Position numbers and translations under genes: made by a program | Shown here: positions 1 through 7,818 of the stretch, piece after piece | Layout: each line of letters starts with the position of its first letter | Numbering within the stretch: position 1 is the first letter of the stretch | Assembly (NCBI GenBank): GCA_964565715.1 | Contig: CAZMGG010000038.1 | Span: forward strand, 1-43,130 | Direction of reading: 5' to 3' | DNA from: CAZMGG01 sp964565715 | GTDB lineage: Bacteria; Planctomycetota; UBA1135; UBA2386 | Length of the DNA stretch: 43,130 nt | Notes under the pieces: model-generated | What the model was told of the DNA's origin: nothing | Seen by the model: only the letters and a program-made list of their open reading frames with translations | Database searches by the model: none

Positions 1-266
1 AGACGCCGCGGGAGACGCGGAACGCGCTGCGCTACGTGCTGCAGAACGGCAAGAAACACGCCGCCGAAGGCGGCGAGATTGCGGTCCCGCAGGCCATCGA
101 TACGTTCACCTCGGCGCCATGGTTCGATGGGTTCCGCGAGCCGCTCACGGTTCGCGGTCTGGAGGTGATCGTCCGCCCGATCACCGACTCCCGCACCTGG
201 CTGCTCACGCTCGGCTGGCGGCGCCACGGCCTGCTGTCGGTGCACGAACTGCCGAAGACCGCGTGA
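1..266 (+). CDS. C-terminal end of a Y1 (REP-associated tyrosine) transposase-like protein, cut by the window edge
   Basis: The reading frame is open from base 3 to a TGA at 264-266, so the 5' part lies outside the window. The visible 87 residues contain RETRNALRYVLQNGKKHA, then APWFDGFREPL and the closing segment RTWLLTLGWRRHGLLSV. I recognise this combination as the tail of IS200/REP-associated tyrosine transposase-like proteins, which are common in planctomycetes and myxobacteria. The catalytic HUH motif and tyrosine lie upstream and cannot be seen. Such proteins are often solitary, domesticated genes rather than active elements, and no terminal repeats are visible here. The family call rests on remembered resemblance and could be wrong. 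Confidence 0.55.
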   Translation, partial: TPRETRNALRYVLQNGKKHAAEGGEIAVPQAIDTFTSAPWFDGFREPLTVRGLEVIVRPITDSRTWLLTLGWRRHGLLSVHELPKTA

Positions 267-289
267 AGCGGGCGCGGGCGCCCGCTTCA
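264..289. terminator. Perfect hairpin between convergent genes
   Basis: Arms of 11 bp (264-274 and 279-289) pair perfectly around a 4-nt CGGG loop. The left arm begins with the stop codon of the transposase-like gene, and the metallophosphoesterase gene ends at 300 on the other strand. There is no T-run on either side, so this would be a U-tract-less or bidirectional terminator. Confidence 0.45.
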
Positions 290-299
290 AGCGCCCCGA

Positions 300-923
300 T
301 CACGCCAGATCGACGATCTGCACCGCCTGCACCGGCTCGTAGCCGAGATTGCAGATGCTGGCGTTGACGAACAGCACCCCGTCGCGCGTCTCCCGCCCGC
401 TGGCCTCGTGGATGTGGCCGAACAGGTGCACCCGCGGCCGCAGCGCCCGCACCCGCTCCAGCAGTTCCTCGCAGCCCACCGGCTCACCGCGCGCCGTCAG
501 GTCGAGGATGCCGTGCGGCGGCCCGTGGGTGATCAGCACGTCGGTGTCGTCCGGGATCAGCGCCCACTTCTCGCGCAGCCGCGGCCCGCGCGGCAGGTTG
601 AAGGCCCAGTCGTAGAACCACGGCTGCCACGGGCTGCCCCAGAAGCGCACGCCGTCGATGGTGACGCCGCTGTCCTGCAGGTACGTCGCGTGCCGCAGCA
701 GCGCGCGCGACTCGGCGGGCCGACGCTCGAAGCCGAAGTCGTGGTTGCCGGCGATCACGACCTTGTGCCGGTGCGGCAGCCCGGCGAGGAACGCGTCGAA
801 CGCGGCGATCTCCGCCGGCGAGCCGTGACCCGTGAAGTCGCCGCAGTGCACCAGCACGTCGCCGTCGGGCACGGCGAGCCCGTGGTGGCGGTTGTGGGTG
901 TCGCTGAGGACGACGAGACGCAT
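300..923 (-). CDS. Metallophosphoesterase, MPPED1/2-like calcineurin family
   Basis: A 207-residue protein with the ordered metal-binding motifs of the calcineurin-like phosphoesterase fold: SDTHNRH at the N-terminus, then HCGDFTG, IAGNHDFG, THGPPHG and LFGHIHEASG. Together these supply the Asp, His and Asn ligands of a two-metal centre. Family members hydrolyse phosphomonoesters or phosphodiesters, including cyclic nucleotides; the substrate here cannot be read from sequence. No signal peptide is visible, so it is probably cytoplasmic. The gene follows the acyl-CoA ligase gene on the same strand with a 9-bp gap. A TAGCAT element (930-935) sits 6 nt upstream of the ATG, partly formed by the ligase stop codon, so separate leaderless initiation is possible. 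Confidence 0.85.
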   Translation of the reverse strand: MRLVVLSDTHNRHHGLAVPDGDVLVHCGDFTGHGSPAEIAAFDAFLAGLPHRHKVVIAGNHDFGFERRPAESRALLRHATYLQDSGVTIDGVRFWGSPWQPWFYDWAFNLPRGPRLREKWALIPDDTDVLITHGPPHGILDLTARGEPVGCEELLERVRALRPRVHLFGHIHEASGRETRDGVLFVNASICNLGYEPVQAVQIVDLA

Positions 924-929
924 CCCGGG

Positions 930-935
930 ATGCTA
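930..935 (-). promoter_or_regulatory. Candidate -10 element TAGCAT, 6 nt before the start codon
   Basis: On the minus strand TAGCAT ends 6 nt upstream of the ATG at 923, and no Shine-Dalgarno sequence is present. The position fits leaderless initiation. It overlaps the stop codon of the upstream ligase gene, so chance is a real alternative. Confidence 0.3.
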
Positions 936-2525
936 CGCAGGCGCCGGACCGCCGTCGCGGAGGAGCCGCTTGCTGATCTTGCCGGTGCCGGTCTTCGGCA
1001 GCTCCGCCAGCACCCGCACCTCGCGCGGCGCCTTGAAGTGGGCGATGCGGCCGCGGCAGAAGGCGATCACCTCGGCGGCGTCGACCGCGACACCGGGCCG
1101 CGGCACCACCGCCGCCACCACGCGCTCGCCCCACAGCGGGTCCGGCACGCCGAACACGGCGCACTCGAGCACCGCCGGATGCCGGTAGAGCACGTTCTCG
1201 ACCTCCACCGAGTAGACCGCCTCGGCGCCGGTCTTGATGACGTCCTTCTGCCGATCGACGATGTCGACGTAGCCCTCGTGGTCGATGGTGGCGAGATCGC
1301 CGGTGCGGAGGAAGCCGTCCTCGTCGAACGCCGCCGCCGTGGCGTCGGGCTGGTTCCAGTAGCCGCGCGTCACCGTCGCGCCGCGCACCCGGATCTCGCC
1401 GACGGCGCGGCCATCGGCGGGCACCGGCGCGCCGGCCGCATCCACCACCTTCAGCTCGACGCCGCGGAACGGCCGCCCGGTCTTGCACACGTAGCGCAGC
1501 CGTTCGGCCTCGGGCAGCGCGCGCAGGTGCGGGTGCAGCAGGCTGAGCGTCAGGTACGGACTGGTCTCGGTCATGCCGTAGGTCTGCACGTACTCGCAGC
1601 CGAACACCGCCAGGATCGCCCGCACCACTTCCGGCGCGATCGGCGCGCCGCCCGACAGCATCGCCCGCAGCGCGAAGCCGCCGCCGGCCGCGGCCGGATC
1701 CTTCACCATCAGGTTCAACATGGTCGGCACCAGGTTGGTGATGGTGATGCGCTCACGCCGCAGCAGCGCCAGCGCCGCGTCGGCGCGGAACTGCGGCAGG
1801 AACAGGTGGCAGCCGCCGGCCATGGTGATGGCGAAGGTCGCCCAGGCGTCGGCGAGATGGAACATCGGCGCGATGTGGGCCCAGCGGTCGGTGGCGCCGA
1901 GATCGAGTTCGAGCACCGCCGCCTCGGCGTGGGTCACGACGTTGCGGTGGCTCAGCATCACGCCCTTCGGCCGGCCGGTGGTGCCTGACGTGTAGTAGAG
2001 GTGGGCCAGCGCGTCGGCATCGCCGGGGGTGGGGTCGAACGGGGCGGGGTTTTCGTTGCTGTCGGCGTCTGCGGCCATCAGGTCGTCGAGGTCGGCGATC
2101 GTGATCCCGGTCGAGGGCCCCGCCGCCGCCGCCGCGGCGGCCGCGGCGGCGGCGGCGGCGCCCGACAACTCGCGGCCGTGCAGCAGCACCCTCGCCCCGC
2201 TGTCCTGCAGGATCGCGCCGAGTTCGCCCGCCGACAGCCGCGTGTTCAACGCCACCAGCACCGCGCCGCAGCCGTCGACGGCGAAATAGGCGAACCAGAA
2301 CGCCGCGCCGTTGCCCGCCAGCACCGCCACCCGGTCGCCGGGCCGCACGCCGAGCCGGCGCAGGGCCCTGCCGAGCCCGCGCGCCGCCGCCAGCGCCCCG
2401 GCCCAGGTCCACGAAGCGTCGCCATCGCGCAGAGCCGGGCGCCCGGCATGGTCCGCGGCCGCCCGTTCGAGCAGGTCCCAGAGGTTCACGGCGGCATCTG
2501 TAGCGCCATGGGCCATCGCTGTCAT
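933..2525 (-). CDS. AMP-binding acyl-CoA ligase (long-chain fatty acid-CoA ligase family)
   Basis: About 530 residues, a normal length for the ANL adenylating superfamily. Visible motifs in order are the P-loop YTSGTTGRPKGVMLSH, the QTYGMTETSPY segment, GEIRVRGATVTRGYWN, the hinge region FLRTGDLATIDHEGYVDIVDRQKDVIKTG, and the C-terminal catalytic lysine segment PKTGTGKISKR. The family activates a carboxylate to an acyl-AMP and transfers it to CoA; chain-length specificity cannot be told. I place the start at the ATG at 2525 (MTAMAHG), because upstream codons encode a basic low-complexity stretch; 2516 is also possible. An unusual run of 14 alanines (2122-2163) interrupts the N-terminal domain. 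The gene is divergent from the truC-like gene across about 50 bp. Confidence 0.88.
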   Translation of the reverse strand: MTAMAHGATDAAVNLWDLLERAAADHAGRPALRDGDASWTWAGALAAARGLGRALRRLGVRPGDRVAVLAGNGAAFWFAYFAVDGCGAVLVALNTRLSAGELGAILQDSGARVLLHGRELSGAAAAAAAAAAAAAGPSTGITIADLDDLMAADADSNENPAPFDPTPGDADALAHLYYTSGTTGRPKGVMLSHRNVVTHAEAAVLELDLGATDRWAHIAPMFHLADAWATFAITMAGGCHLFLPQFRADAALALLRRERITITNLVPTMLNLMVKDPAAAGGGFALRAMLSGGAPIAPEVVRAILAVFGCEYVQTYGMTETSPYLTLSLLHPHLRALPEAERLRYVCKTGRPFRGVELKVVDAAGAPVPADGRAVGEIRVRGATVTRGYWNQPDATAAAFDEDGFLRTGDLATIDHEGYVDIVDRQKDVIKTGAEAVYSVEVENVLYRHPAVLECAVFGVPDPLWGERVVAAVVPRPGVAVDAAEVIAFCRGRIAHFKAPREVRVLAELPKTGTGKISKRLLRDGGPAPA

Positions 2526-2575
2526 GGACGGCGGGCCGCAGCCGCGCTCTAGTCGGCGCTTCCGCCGCATCCGCC

Positions 2576-3265
2576 ATGACCACGCCGGTCGACGAACTGC
2601 CCTTCCTGCATCGCGACGAGCACATCGTCGCCGTCAGCAAGCCGTCGGGCCTGCTGGTGCATCCGGGCCGCGAGGGGCCGGCGGAGCCGTGCGCGCTGAA
2701 GATGGTGCGCGACCGGGTCGGCGCCTACGTCTACCTCGGCCACCGCCTGGACCGTGCCGCGTCCGGCGTGCTCGTGTTCGCGCTCAGCCCGAAGATCGCC
2801 GCCCGGCTGCAGGAGGCCATGCACACGGCCGAGCAGGGCAAGGAGTACCGGATCCTGTGCCGCTGGCCCGGCACCTTCCCGCGCCTGCCCGACGCCTGGC
2901 GCTGCGTGCGGCCGCTCACCGACGAACGCGACATCCCGCGGCGGGCGCGCAGCGATTTCCGCCTGCTGGAAGCGTTCCGCGGCTGCGCCCTGGTGGAGGC
3001 CCGGATCGCCACCGGCCGCTACCACCAGATCCGCCGGCACTGCAACCACACCGGTCGTCACGTGCTCGGCGACACCACCCATGGCAAGGGCCGGTTGAAC
3101 GCGCTGTTCCGCGAGCGCTACGGCCTGCACCGCCTGTTCCTGCACCTGCACCGCGTGACCTTGCGTCACCCGGTCACCGGTGCCGATGTAGCCCTGCACA
3201 GCCCGTTGCCGGCGGACCTGGAGTCCGTGCTGGCGGCGTTGCGGGCCGAACGAGCCGCCGTGTGA
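2576..3265 (+). CDS. truC: RluA-family RNA pseudouridine synthase, TruC-like
   Basis: A 229-residue single-domain enzyme. It has the RluA-family opening VAVSKPSGLLVH and the catalytic motif GHRLDRAASGVLVFALS, with the nucleophilic Asp at residue 59. The later segment ATGRYHQIRRHCNHTGRHVL followed by GDTTHGKGRLNALF matches the TruC branch, which modifies U65 of certain tRNAs, better than RluC or RluD. There is no S4 domain, also as in TruC. The exact target is an inference. The stop codon overlaps the GTG start of the next gene as GTGA, so the three genes from here to 5453 look like one operon. Confidence 0.8.
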   Translation: MTTPVDELPFLHRDEHIVAVSKPSGLLVHPGREGPAEPCALKMVRDRVGAYVYLGHRLDRAASGVLVFALSPKIAARLQEAMHTAEQGKEYRILCRWPGTFPRLPDAWRCVRPLTDERDIPRRARSDFRLLEAFRGCALVEARIATGRYHQIRRHCNHTGRHVLGDTTHGKGRLNALFRERYGLHRLFLHLHRVTLRHPVTGADVALHSPLPADLESVLAALRAERAAV

Positions 3266-4035
3266 GCCAGTCGATCGCCTTCGTGTCCCTGGTCAACGAC
3301 CGGGCCCAGTTCGCCGCCTGCCAGCAGTCGCTGTGGGCGCAGGCCGAACCGTTGCCGCCATGGCTGATGGTGGAGCCGAACGCGCGGGGCTGGAACGCCG
3401 CCGAGGGGCTCAACTGGGGGATCGGGCAGGCGGACGCCGACTGGATCCTGTGCGTGCACCAGGACCTGCTGTTCCCGGCGGGCTGGTGGGGGCGCCTGCG
3501 CGCGCAGCTGGCGGCGCTGCCGGCCGACGTGGCGGTGGCGGGGCTCGTGGGCACGCGGCGTTCGGGTCGCTTCCGCGGCCACATCCTCGATCCCAACGGC
3601 CACTGCTTCTGGCCGCCGCTGCCGGCCGAGGTGCTGACCGTCGACGAGCACGTGATCGCGATCCGGCGGGCGAGCGGCCTGCGCTTCGACCCGGCGACGC
3701 CGGGCTTCCACTGCTACGGCGCCGACCTGTGCCTGCAGGCGCGGCGGCAGGGCCGAAGGGTGATGGTGATCGATGCGCCGGTGGTGCACCTGTCCACCGG
3801 CCGCCTGGATCCGAGCTACGACCGGGCGTCGCAGTGGCTGCTGGCCAAGTGGGGCGCCGAGGTCGGCTGGATCCTGCCGACGCCGACCATCATCGTGCAG
3901 GACGCGCGGCGGGCCGGCTGGCTGCGGCGGACGCTGTTCCGCTGGCGCCGCCGCCGCGACCGGCTGCAGCGGAACGCGTCGTGCGGCGACCCGCGCTGCG
4001 GCCAGGGCGTCGCCGCGGCGAAGGTGGGCGCGTGA
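3262..4035 (+). CDS. Glycosyltransferase, GT-A / family 2-like
   Basis: A 257-residue protein starting at GTG 3262, inside the stop codon of the preceding gene. It has features of a GT-A fold: an N-terminal beta strand (SIAFVSLVND), an acidic site in ILCVHQDLLFPAGW that could serve as the metal-binding DxD equivalent, and a conserved-looking FHCYGADLCLQARRQGR segment resembling the catalytic ED region of family 2 enzymes. The C-terminus is basic (RRTLFRWRRRRDRLQR), so it could associate with the membrane. A role in polysaccharide or glycolipid assembly together with the next gene is an inference from their overlap. Donor and acceptor are unknown. Confidence 0.7.
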   Translation: MSQSIAFVSLVNDRAQFAACQQSLWAQAEPLPPWLMVEPNARGWNAAEGLNWGIGQADADWILCVHQDLLFPAGWWGRLRAQLAALPADVAVAGLVGTRRSGRFRGHILDPNGHCFWPPLPAEVLTVDEHVIAIRRASGLRFDPATPGFHCYGADLCLQARRQGRRVMVIDAPVVHLSTGRLDPSYDRASQWLLAKWGAEVGWILPTPTIIVQDARRAGWLRRTLFRWRRRRDRLQRNASCGDPRCGQGVAAAKVGA

Positions 4036-5453
4036 ACTCGGTCCTGCTGATCGCCTACTTCTTCCCGCCGAAGGGCGGTGCGGGCACCCAGCGCTTCGGC
4101 AAGTTCTGCAAGTACCTGCCCGAGTCGGGCTGGCAGCCGCAGGTGGTCGCCGCCGGCGACGACCAGCGCGACCGTTCGGCGCCGCACGACGATCCGACGC
4201 TGGCCGCCGAACTGGCGCACGTGCCGGTGCGGCGCATAGGTCCGGCGCGCGGCACGCCGCTGCAACGGCTGCGGCGCCGCCTGCGGCTGTGCCTCGACGA
4301 GGACGAATGGGCCTCGGCGGCGCTGGCGGCGGCCCGCGACTGGGCCCGCGCCGAGCGTCCGGACTGCGTGCTGACCACGTTGTCGCCGTTCGCCGCCTAC
4401 CGCATCGGTCACGCGCTGCGGCGCGAGCTGGATCTGCCGTGGGTGCTCGACCTGCGCGATCCGTGGGCCCTGGACGGCTGGCGCAGCCATCGCACGCCGC
4501 TGCACGCGGCCTACGACCTGCACCACATGCGCCGGGCGCTGCGTGCAGCCGACCAGATCGTCGCCAACGTGCCCGCGGCGGCGCGGGAGTACGTCCGGCT
4601 CGGCGCCGATCCGGCCCGCGTCGTGGTGATCCCGAACGGCTGGGACGAGGACGACTTCGCCGCCGACACCGCCGACGCCGGCGAGGGCGCGGCGCCGGTG
4701 CCGGCGGCGGAGCGCGCCGACGCCGGCACGTTCCGCGTCGTCCACCACGGCACCCTGCACGACGCCGACGCGGCGCCGGGGCTGACCCGCAACGGCCGGC
4801 CGCGCTGGCGGCACCGGCAGATCGCGCCGCTCGGCCGCACGGGCTTCTACCTGCTGCAGGCGCTGGCGGCGCTCGATCGCACGGCGCCGGAACTGGCGCG
4901 CCGGGTCACCCTGCACTTCTACGGCAACGTCGACGCTTCGCATCGCACCCTGGCCGCGCGGCTCGGCGTCGCCGACCGCGTGCGCGAGCACGGCTACGTG
5001 GCGCACGAGCGGACGATCGACTCGCTGCGCGCGGCGGACGCGGTGTTCGTGCCGCTGCACGGCGTGCCGCCGGGTGAACGGGCGCTGGTGGTGCCGGGCA
5101 AGCTCTACGAGTCGCTGGCCAGCGGCCGGCCGGTGCTGGCGGCCCTGCCCGACGGCGACGGCGCCGACCTGGTCCGTGCGCTCGACGCCGGCGTGGTGGC
5201 CGGTCCGACCTCGATCGAGGAGGTGGCCCAGGCCCTGGACGGGCTGGTGCGGCGCTGGGCCGCCGGCGATCCGGCCCGCGGCTGCGACCGGGCCCGGCTG
5301 CGGCCGTTCACGCGCCGCGCGCTCTCCGCCCGGCTCGCCGCCGTGCTGGCCGCCGCCGCCCAGGGCCGCTGCCTGCAGGCGCCGGGCTCGCCCTGGCTCG
5401 AGGTCGATCCGGCGGGGCCGGTGTCCCGGGCCGGCCTGGCCGCGGCGCCCTGA
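4032..5453 (+). CDS. Glycosyltransferase, GT-B / family 4-like
   Basis: A 473-residue protein beginning at GTG 4032, overlapping the previous stop as GTGA. The N-terminal domain opens with LLIAYFFPPKGGAGTQRFGK, the typical glycine-rich start of GT4-like Rossmann domains, and continues with LPWVLDLRDPWALDGW. The C-terminal domain carries RVVVIPNGWDEDDF, HFYGNVD and the donor-binding region PGKLYESLASGRPVLAALP. This is a retaining, nucleotide-sugar-using GT-B architecture. Proteins of this type commonly build cell-surface polysaccharides, but the sugar cannot be read. It is the last gene of the truC-GT-GT operon. A short hairpin follows at 5523-5541. Confidence 0.8.
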   Translation: MNSVLLIAYFFPPKGGAGTQRFGKFCKYLPESGWQPQVVAAGDDQRDRSAPHDDPTLAAELAHVPVRRIGPARGTPLQRLRRRLRLCLDEDEWASAALAAARDWARAERPDCVLTTLSPFAAYRIGHALRRELDLPWVLDLRDPWALDGWRSHRTPLHAAYDLHHMRRALRAADQIVANVPAAAREYVRLGADPARVVVIPNGWDEDDFAADTADAGEGAAPVPAAERADAGTFRVVHHGTLHDADAAPGLTRNGRPRWRHRQIAPLGRTGFYLLQALAALDRTAPELARRVTLHFYGNVDASHRTLAARLGVADRVREHGYVAHERTIDSLRAADAVFVPLHGVPPGERALVVPGKLYESLASGRPVLAALPDGDGADLVRALDAGVVAGPTSIEEVAQALDGLVRRWAAGDPARGCDRARLRPFTRRALSARLAAVLAAAAQGRCLQAPGSPWLEVDPAGPVSRAGLAAAP

Positions 5454-5522
5454 CCGCCGGCGCGGAGAAAGCGCTTGACTTGCCCTGGGCGGAAACGAAG
5501 ATGCGCCCTGATTCGGGCCAGA

Positions 5523-5541
5523 AATACGGCGAAGCCGTATT
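5523..5541. repeat. Short perfect inverted repeat (8-bp arms, GAA loop)
   Basis: AATACGGC (5523-5530) and GCCGTATT (5534-5541) pair around a 3-nt loop, about 70 bp after the glycosyltransferase gene. It may terminate the upstream operon; only TTAA follows, so a classical U-tract is missing. Confidence 0.35.
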
Positions 5542-5562
5542 AAGGTGCCGAGGCTCGCTCTG

Positions 5563-5593
5563 ACGTAAAGCACTGTTGATTAACAATTTACGT
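5563..5593. promoter_or_regulatory. AT-rich inverted repeat upstream of the glycosidase operon
   Basis: ACGTAAA (5563-5569) and TTTACGT (5587-5593) form 7-bp arms around 17 nt that themselves contain TGTTGATTAACA. This is one of the few AT-rich islands in the window and lies about 90 bp before the glycosidase start, a plausible place for a promoter or operator. No regulator can be assigned. Confidence 0.35.
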
Positions 5594-5611
5594 TCGACGC
5601 CCCACCCGAGC

Positions 5612-5686
5612 ATGTTCGGCAAGGCGGAAACCGAGCAAGGCATGTCGCGCGTAGCTCGCCCTGACGGACGGGCCTTCCGAGCATGA
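5612..5686 (+). CDS. Possible 24-codon leader ORF overlapping the glycosidase start (ATGA)
   Basis: An ATG at 5612 opens 24 codons (MFGKAETEQG...RAFRA) and ends with a TGA that overlaps the ATG of the glycosidase gene by the ATGA arrangement. The two start codons share the same preceding bases, CCGAGC. The overlap could couple translation of the glycosidase to this leader. It lacks a clear Shine-Dalgarno and is very short, so it may be chance. Confidence 0.25.
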   Translation: MFGKAETEQGMSRVARPDGRAFRA

Positions 5687-7818
5687 ACCAGAACCGAAAG
5701 TTCGCCCTCGGCGGCGGCGGCTACTGCCTCTACGCCCCCCGCTTCCCGCGCCACCAGGACACCCCCGGCTTCGCCGACGAGGTGCTCATCTTCAACGCCG
5801 CGCTGCCGCAGCTCTACGTGCTCTCGGTGGTCGACGGCCGCACGCCGGTGCACCTGGCCTGCAAGGACATCACGTTCAGCGATGGCAAGGCGAAGCTGAC
5901 CTTCAAGGACCAGGCCGGCCTCGAGGTCGTCGAGACCCGCTTCGTCACCACCGACGACCGCTTCGTCTCCGAGCTGGAGTTCCACAACTCCGGCAAGACC
6001 GACCGCGAGCTCACCGTCGTGATGTGGACCCTCACCGATGTCGAGGGCGAACCGGTGAGCCAGGAGGGCGACAGCTTCCGCATCCGCCGCCAGCTCAAGT
6101 ACCACACCTTCCCGCCTGTGCCGGTCGAGATCGTGTGGAGCAGCCCGGACAGCAAGGGCGCGCGCTGCCTGGTGCCGTTCTTCAGCGAGGGTGGCAGCGA
6201 CCGGCCGGACTACGAGGAGACGCCGTGGTTCGACATGGCGCAGCTGCCCACCCCGCGCGCCAAGCGACCGATGGAGAAGCCGAGCCCGATCCTGCCGGAC
6301 AGCCGGGTCTACGCCGGCCTGTTCCGGCCGGTGCCGCTGAAGGCGGGCCAGAAGGCGGCGCATCGCTTCGAGGCCAACGTCATCTTCCGCGGCAAGGGCG
6401 TGAACTACCGCCCGCGGCGCCCGGATCCGAAGGACGAGAACGGCCACGCGACGTTCCACGACAAGGTGCCGCGCTTCCAGTGCGACGACAAGAACCTGGA
6501 GCGGCTGGTGGCGCACCGGTTCGAGCTGCTGCACCTGCTGCGCGTGCCGCACGGCGCCGGCCTGTTCAGCTCGCCGGCGGTGTGCGAGGGCAACGGACTG
6601 TTCCACGAGCCGATCAGCTACAGCGCGCCGGCGATCATGCGCGAGGCGCGCTGGCTGAAGGACCCGACGCTCGGTCGCGGCATCCTCAAGCTGTTCTTCG
6701 AGAACATCCACCACAGCGGCCAGGTGCCGGGCCGGGTCTACATGTCGAGCCTGGACGGCGCCGACTTCTACCACGCCGACTGGGGCGGCGGCTTCGAGGC
6801 GATGGACGCGATCCACAGCGATCGCGCCACCAAGAAGGCCGTGCTGATGGCGATGCAGCGCTACGTGAAGTGGCTGGCCAACAATCGCGATCCCGAGGGC
6901 AGCGGCCTCACCGACATCGTCAACCACTTCGAGTCGGGGCAGGAGTTCTCGCGGCGCTACACGGTGATCGACAAGGAGGCGGACAAGGCCGAGGAGTTCG
7001 CCGAGCAGTTCCGGCTGAAGGGCATCGACGTGTCGGTGTTCCGCTACCGGATGGTGAAGTACCTCTTCAAGGTCGCCGACGAGATCCAGGAGAAGGCCAT
7101 GGCCAACCGCTTCCAGGCCGAGGCCGAGGTCATCCAGGAGACCATCCGCAAGAAGATGTGGGACGACAAGGCCGGCATCTTCATGGACCTCGATCCGAAG
7201 AGCCGGCGCCGCACCGGGGTGAAGGCCGCGGTGGGCTTCTACCCGCTCGGCACCGACATCCCGACCCCCGACATGGTCGACAAGATGCTCGACACGCTGG
7301 GCGACCGGAAGGAGTTCTGGACCAAGCACCCGGTGCCGAGCCTCGCCATCAGCGATCCCTACTTCGACGCCGAGGGCCGCTGGAAGGGCACCCGCAAGAA
7401 CTGCCCGTGGAACGGCCGCGTCTGGCCGATGATCAACTCCCACATCATGGAGGGGCTCTGCCACTGGGCCGAGCGCGGCAACAAGAAGGCGCAGAAGCTG
7501 CTCGGCGAGCTGTTCAAGAAGACCGTGGCGATGCTGTCCGGCGAGGCCGAGGGCACCACGGTCGCCAACTCGCACGAGCACTACCATCCGGAGACCGGCC
7601 TGCCGTCGCGCTACCGCGGCATCGACCTGTATCTGCACGGCTTCCTGCTCGACAACATCTTCCGCGTGGCGGGCGGCTTCGCGATCCGCTTCGGCGAGAT
7701 CCAGGACGACCCGGTGGTGAGCGACATGCCGGACTTCAAGCTGCAGGGCCTGCCGCTGGGCAACAAGCTGTTCGACGTCGAGCGCAAGAACGGCAAGCTG
7801 AAGGTCTCGCCGGCGTGA
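5683..7818 (+). CDS. MGH1/GH63-like (alpha/alpha)6-barrel glycoside hydrolase
   Basis: A 711-residue protein without a signal peptide, so probably cytoplasmic. The first ~250 residues look like a beta-rich N-terminal domain. The rest carries the barrel signatures of the mannosylglycerate-hydrolase/GH63 type: VCEGNGLFHEP, FYHADWGGGFEAMDAI, LTDIVNHFESGQEFSRRY, CPWNGRVWPMINSHIMEGL and NSHEHYHPETG. These enzymes invert alpha-glycosidic bonds of substrates such as glucosylglycerate, mannosylglycerate or oligosaccharides. The acidic residues in ADWGGG and HEHYHPETG are candidate catalytic acid and base, by analogy only. The gene heads an operon: its stop overlaps the next start as GTGA. A compatible-solute or storage-sugar role is plausible but unproven. 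Confidence 0.75.
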   Translation: MNQNRKFALGGGGYCLYAPRFPRHQDTPGFADEVLIFNAALPQLYVLSVVDGRTPVHLACKDITFSDGKAKLTFKDQAGLEVVETRFVTTDDRFVSELEFHNSGKTDRELTVVMWTLTDVEGEPVSQEGDSFRIRRQLKYHTFPPVPVEIVWSSPDSKGARCLVPFFSEGGSDRPDYEETPWFDMAQLPTPRAKRPMEKPSPILPDSRVYAGLFRPVPLKAGQKAAHRFEANVIFRGKGVNYRPRRPDPKDENGHATFHDKVPRFQCDDKNLERLVAHRFELLHLLRVPHGAGLFSSPAVCEGNGLFHEPISYSAPAIMREARWLKDPTLGRGILKLFFENIHHSGQVPGRVYMSSLDGADFYHADWGGGFEAMDAIHSDRATKKAVLMAMQRYVKWLANNRDPEGSGLTDIVNHFESGQEFSRRYTVIDKEADKAEEFAEQFRLKGIDVSVFRYRMVKYLFKVADEIQEKAMANRFQAEAEVIQETIRKKMWDDKAGIFMDLDPKSRRRTGVKAAVGFYPLGTDIPTPDMVDKMLDTLGDRKEFWTKHPVPSLAISDPYFDAEGRWKGTRKNCPWNGRVWPMINSHIMEGLCHWAERGNKKAQKLLGELFKKTVAMLSGEAEGTTVANSHEHYHPETGLPSRYRGIDLYLHGFLLDNIFRVAGGFAIRFGEIQDDPVVSDMPDFKLQGLPLGNKLFDVERKNGKLKVSPA

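Noticed and set aside
1..266. Active insertion sequence at the left edge
   Set aside because: Only the C-terminal end of a Y1-transposase-like gene is visible, and no terminal repeat or target duplication can be seen; such genes are often solitary.
5612..5682. N-terminal extension of the glycosidase from the upstream ATG
   Set aside because: The upstream ATGs at 5612 and 5642 are in another frame and end in a TGA overlapping the glycosidase ATG, so they cannot extend it.
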